Source: Candidatus Obscuribacter sp.
GTDB taxonomy: Bacteria; Cyanobacteriota; Vampirovibrionia; Obscuribacterales; Obscuribacteraceae
DNA length: 64,000 nt
Assembly: GCA_021772095.1 (NCBI GenBank)
Contig: JADYXR010000205.1
Location: 24,825-88,824 of the forward strand
Direction of reading: 5' to 3'
Shown here in pieces: positions 61,578 to 64,000 of the stretch (the first letter of the stretch is position 1; each line of letters starts with the position of its first letter). The notes under the pieces are model-generated. The model made no database searches, had not been told where the DNA came from, and was given only the letters and a program-made list of their open reading frames with translations. A program made the translations under genes and the position numbers.

Positions 61578-62174
61578 ATGCAATTCACTCCGCCATTAGC
61601 AAGACTCATCGAGCACTTTCAAAGATTTCCAGGTGTTGGTCCGAAATCGGCTCAGCGCATGGCTTTCTTTGTTTTGGGCATGAACAAAGAAGACGTCGGT
61701 AAGTTCGCCGACGCCCTGGTCGACGCCAAAGAAAGAGTGAAGCACTGCAGCCGGTGCTATCATCTGTCGGCGCAAGATCCCTGCGAAATCTGCATGAGTG
61801 AACGCCGAGAACCGCTAATCATCTGCGTCGTCGCCGACTCCAAAGACGTTATCGCTTTGGAACGCACACGCGAATTCAAAGGGCGGTATCACGTTTTAAC
61901 CGGATTAATTTCTCCACTCGAAGGCAAAGGTCCGGATCAGCTCAGCATTCGAGAGCTGCTAAACCGTGTGCACTCTGATGGTATAAAGGAAGTAATTCTT
62001 GCGATTAATCCGACGATTGAAGGCGATGCAACGGTTTTGTATTTGAACAATTTGCTTAAACCGCTGGGACCGAAGATCACAAGAATCGCATTCGGACTGC
62101 CGATGGGGTCGGATCTCGAGTACGCTGACGATGTCACTTTGTCGCGAGCGATGGAAGGTCGCCGCGAAGTTTAG
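61578..62174 (+). CDS. recR: Recombination mediator protein RecR
   Basis: [43 protein letters not shown] zinc motif; Toprim [15 protein letters not shown]. Confidence 0.97.
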   Translation: MQFTPPLARLIEHFQRFPGVGPKSAQRMAFFVLGMNKEDVGKFADALVDAKERVKHCSRCYHLSAQDPCEICMSERREPLIICVVADSKDVIALERTREFKGRYHVLTGLISPLEGKGPDQLSIRELLNRVHSDGIKEVILAINPTIEGDATVLYLNNLLKPLGPKITRIAFGLPMGSDLEYADDVTLSRAMEGRREV

Positions 62175-62326
62175 CACCGCCAATGGTGCCTCACATTTCA
62201 TTGAGCGCGCTTAATTCCAATCGCAACGTGTATTAATCGCTGGCGTTTCTTCCATGCGCGAAGAGTGTGAGCGCGCTTTTTTATCGAGGGCGTTGGTTCA
62301 CCATACGAACCGAACTATAGCGCGCT

Positions 62327-63904
62327 CTAATCCATCCCGAGTGTTTCTTTCACATCGCGAACAGAACTGTAGCGCGCGGACAGATCCATCGCCGTCAGTT
62401 TCTTCACCACAGTATCTAACGCATTTGCTTCTAGCCCGGCATCAGCCAGGGACGCGGTTTTCAATGAGACAGGGTCCTGACCGGTTCTGAAGAAATAGAT
62501 CGAAGCACCGAGCGAATACAAATCACTCTGCGTGCATGGTTTGCCTCGGAATTGTTCCGGTGCGATGTAGTGATGTTTGCCCACGACAGTTTTTGTAGCT
62601 GATGATTCGCTCTGCAATGCCACGTTAAAATCCAGGAGTTTGACATTGCCATCACTCATCAGCATCAAGTTATCGGGAGAGAAATCGCGGTGCACCACTG
62701 GCGGTGTTCGAGTGTGCAAGTAGTCAAAGATGTCGCAGAGCTGCTGGATAATCGGCAACAGGCGTTCCTCACTTAACGGACCTTCTGTTTCCACGAGGTC
62801 GCGCAGGGTGATGCCTTCCACGTGTTCTAAAACTAAATACGCTCTGTGATCCTCTATGAAGTTGTCGACCAGTTTGATAATTCCATCGTGATCCAAACTG
62901 CCCAATAGCATTGCCTCATTTTTCACACTTTCAAAAGAGCGCTTTCTTACTTCACTGCCGGCGCTGACAGGTAAGATCAATTCCTTGAGAACGACAAGGC
63001 GTGCTGGTTCCACGGAGCGATCCAGTGCCTTGTAAACAGTCGCTTGTCCACCGGAAGCAATGCGTTCGATGATTGAATATTGACCGTTCTGCAAAACCCT
63101 TTCGGTTCCCAACGAGTCAATACTCTGTCGCCGAAAGGACTGCGCTTCATCCAACCAGATCTGCGTAAAGCCAGGTGCATTAAGCGCCTCCAGCTGCAAC
63201 GCGTCACCAACTTTGTCGACACCAAGGCGTTGAGTCACCGCATCAAGCAACAATCGTTGGTCCGAATCGCGGGTAAACCCATCGAGTGGAATTTCTAAAA
63301 CAACTCTGTCAAAGTAACATTCATTGTGCTCGAAAGGCACATTCGTCCCGTGTCTAAGCTTAGCACCCGAAGTCCATAGCCACCAGTGCTGGTGCCTCGA
63401 AAGACTGTCTGTGTCGATACGCAATCTTAAATAGCGTCCCACATCTTTATGATTGTCTTTGAAAAACGGATCTTGAAAGATGGTTGCTGACACTATCTGG
63501 TCCCAAGTAAAAGTAGGCGAGGTGTGCGATTTTTCCTTGCGCCAGACAAATTGCAGACCTTCCGAATCAAGCACTAAATTTGTCGGAACACCACGATGCT
63601 GAAGTGAGAAATACATGAAGAACGCAGTACAACCAAGCAAATGGGTAATCAGCGCAATCATCGCTAACGGACTCCCAAATGAATGCTGCAAAACCAGCAC
63701 GATGAACAGCACCCCAAATGCTGAAAGCATAATAACTGGGACAACGCCTTTGGGGACAAACGAGCCTGATATAACGCCTTTCGTCAGCAGTTCGGCTGTC
63801 GCACGATCAGATTTTTCAGAAGCAATGTACGCGTTTAAAACCAGATCGTGCGAAACAGTTGCACCAGAACGGAAGTCGATCGGCGCAGCGATTTCTGATT
63901 CCAC
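62327..63904 (-). CDS. Membrane-anchored Ser/Thr protein kinase
   Basis: N-terminal two TM helices; C-terminal IASGGQATVYKALD, VHRDFSPDNLML, LLDFNVAL, HYIAPEQ. Confidence 0.93.
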   Translation of the reverse strand: MESEIAAPIDFRSGATVSHDLVLNAYIASEKSDRATAELLTKGVISGSFVPKGVVPVIMLSAFGVLFIVLVLQHSFGSPLAMIALITHLLGCTAFFMYFSLQHRGVPTNLVLDSEGLQFVWRKEKSHTSPTFTWDQIVSATIFQDPFFKDNHKDVGRYLRLRIDTDSLSRHQHWWLWTSGAKLRHGTNVPFEHNECYFDRVVLEIPLDGFTRDSDQRLLLDAVTQRLGVDKVGDALQLEALNAPGFTQIWLDEAQSFRRQSIDSLGTERVLQNGQYSIIERIASGGQATVYKALDRSVEPARLVVLKELILPVSAGSEVRKRSFESVKNEAMLLGSLDHDGIIKLVDNFIEDHRAYLVLEHVEGITLRDLVETEGPLSEERLLPIIQQLCDIFDYLHTRTPPVVHRDFSPDNLMLMSDGNVKLLDFNVALQSESSATKTVVGKHHYIAPEQFRGKPCTQSDLYSLGASIYFFRTGQDPVSLKTASLADAGLEANALDTVVKKLTAMDLSARYSSVRDVKETLGMD

Positions 63905-64000
63905 GAGTCTGTAAAATATTTTGTGTCAAAGGTCAGAGCCAAACCGCTCAACTAGAAAGGACCTGACAATGACATCAACGAAACCGAACGATATGAATAG

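Noticed and set aside
1-64000. CRISPR arrays, tRNA genes, transposases, prophage structural genes
   Set aside because: Looked for direct-repeat/spacer periodicity, T-loop GGTTCGAATCC patterns and DDE or capsid/terminase-like ORFs; none supported. The three tandem arrays lack spacers. The lone holin-like protein is not evidence of a prophage.
63969-64000. Possible CDS start (ATGACATCAACGAAACCG...) at the window end
   Set aside because: Plausible start after GAAAGGA, but only 10 codons are visible.

Overview
The window is ordinary-density bacterial chromosome with about 50 supportable protein-coding genes on both strands. I recognised no rRNA, tRNA, CRISPR array, transposase or prophage core. 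Many proteins are secreted and low-complexity, several carry short repeat modules, and the kinase and sigma-factor types present suggest a Melainabacteria/Obscuribacterales-like (non-photosynthetic cyanobacterial) source; this is inference only. Recognisable blocks are: MsrB; a diacylglycerol-kinase-like enzyme; a diiron ferritin-like protein with a TetR regulator and a candidate operator; a matrixin-type protease; an OmpR-type two-component pair; DinB; pirin; an HlyD/RND efflux operon with both genes frameshifted; a TPP enzyme missing its middle; an ABC transporter with a thioredoxin-like protein; a primary-like sigma factor; an XRE-receiver fusion; an ethylene-receptor-like histidine kinase; patatin; a GT4/glycogen-debranching-like pair; Ku-LigD NHEJ; a TumE/TumA-like toxin-antitoxin module with a three-palindrome operator; RluE-like, fasciclin, Ser/Thr kinases, peptide deformylase, CpaB, DUF4388, two tandem acyltransferases, and YbaB-RecR. 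The most interesting signals are: (1) the toxin-antitoxin promoter with three palindromes about 21 bp apart; (2) a hairpin-dense, terminator-ended non-coding locus at 260-455; (3) a 17-21 bp tandem-array class at gene 3' ends, one apparently seeded from the dinB 3' end; (4) clustered gene decay at 18.8-25.9 kb; (5) an acyltransferase paralog lacking its catalytic His/Asp; (6) an ethylene-receptor-like sensor without the copper-ligand Cys. All homology calls are from reading motifs by eye; no database search was run.
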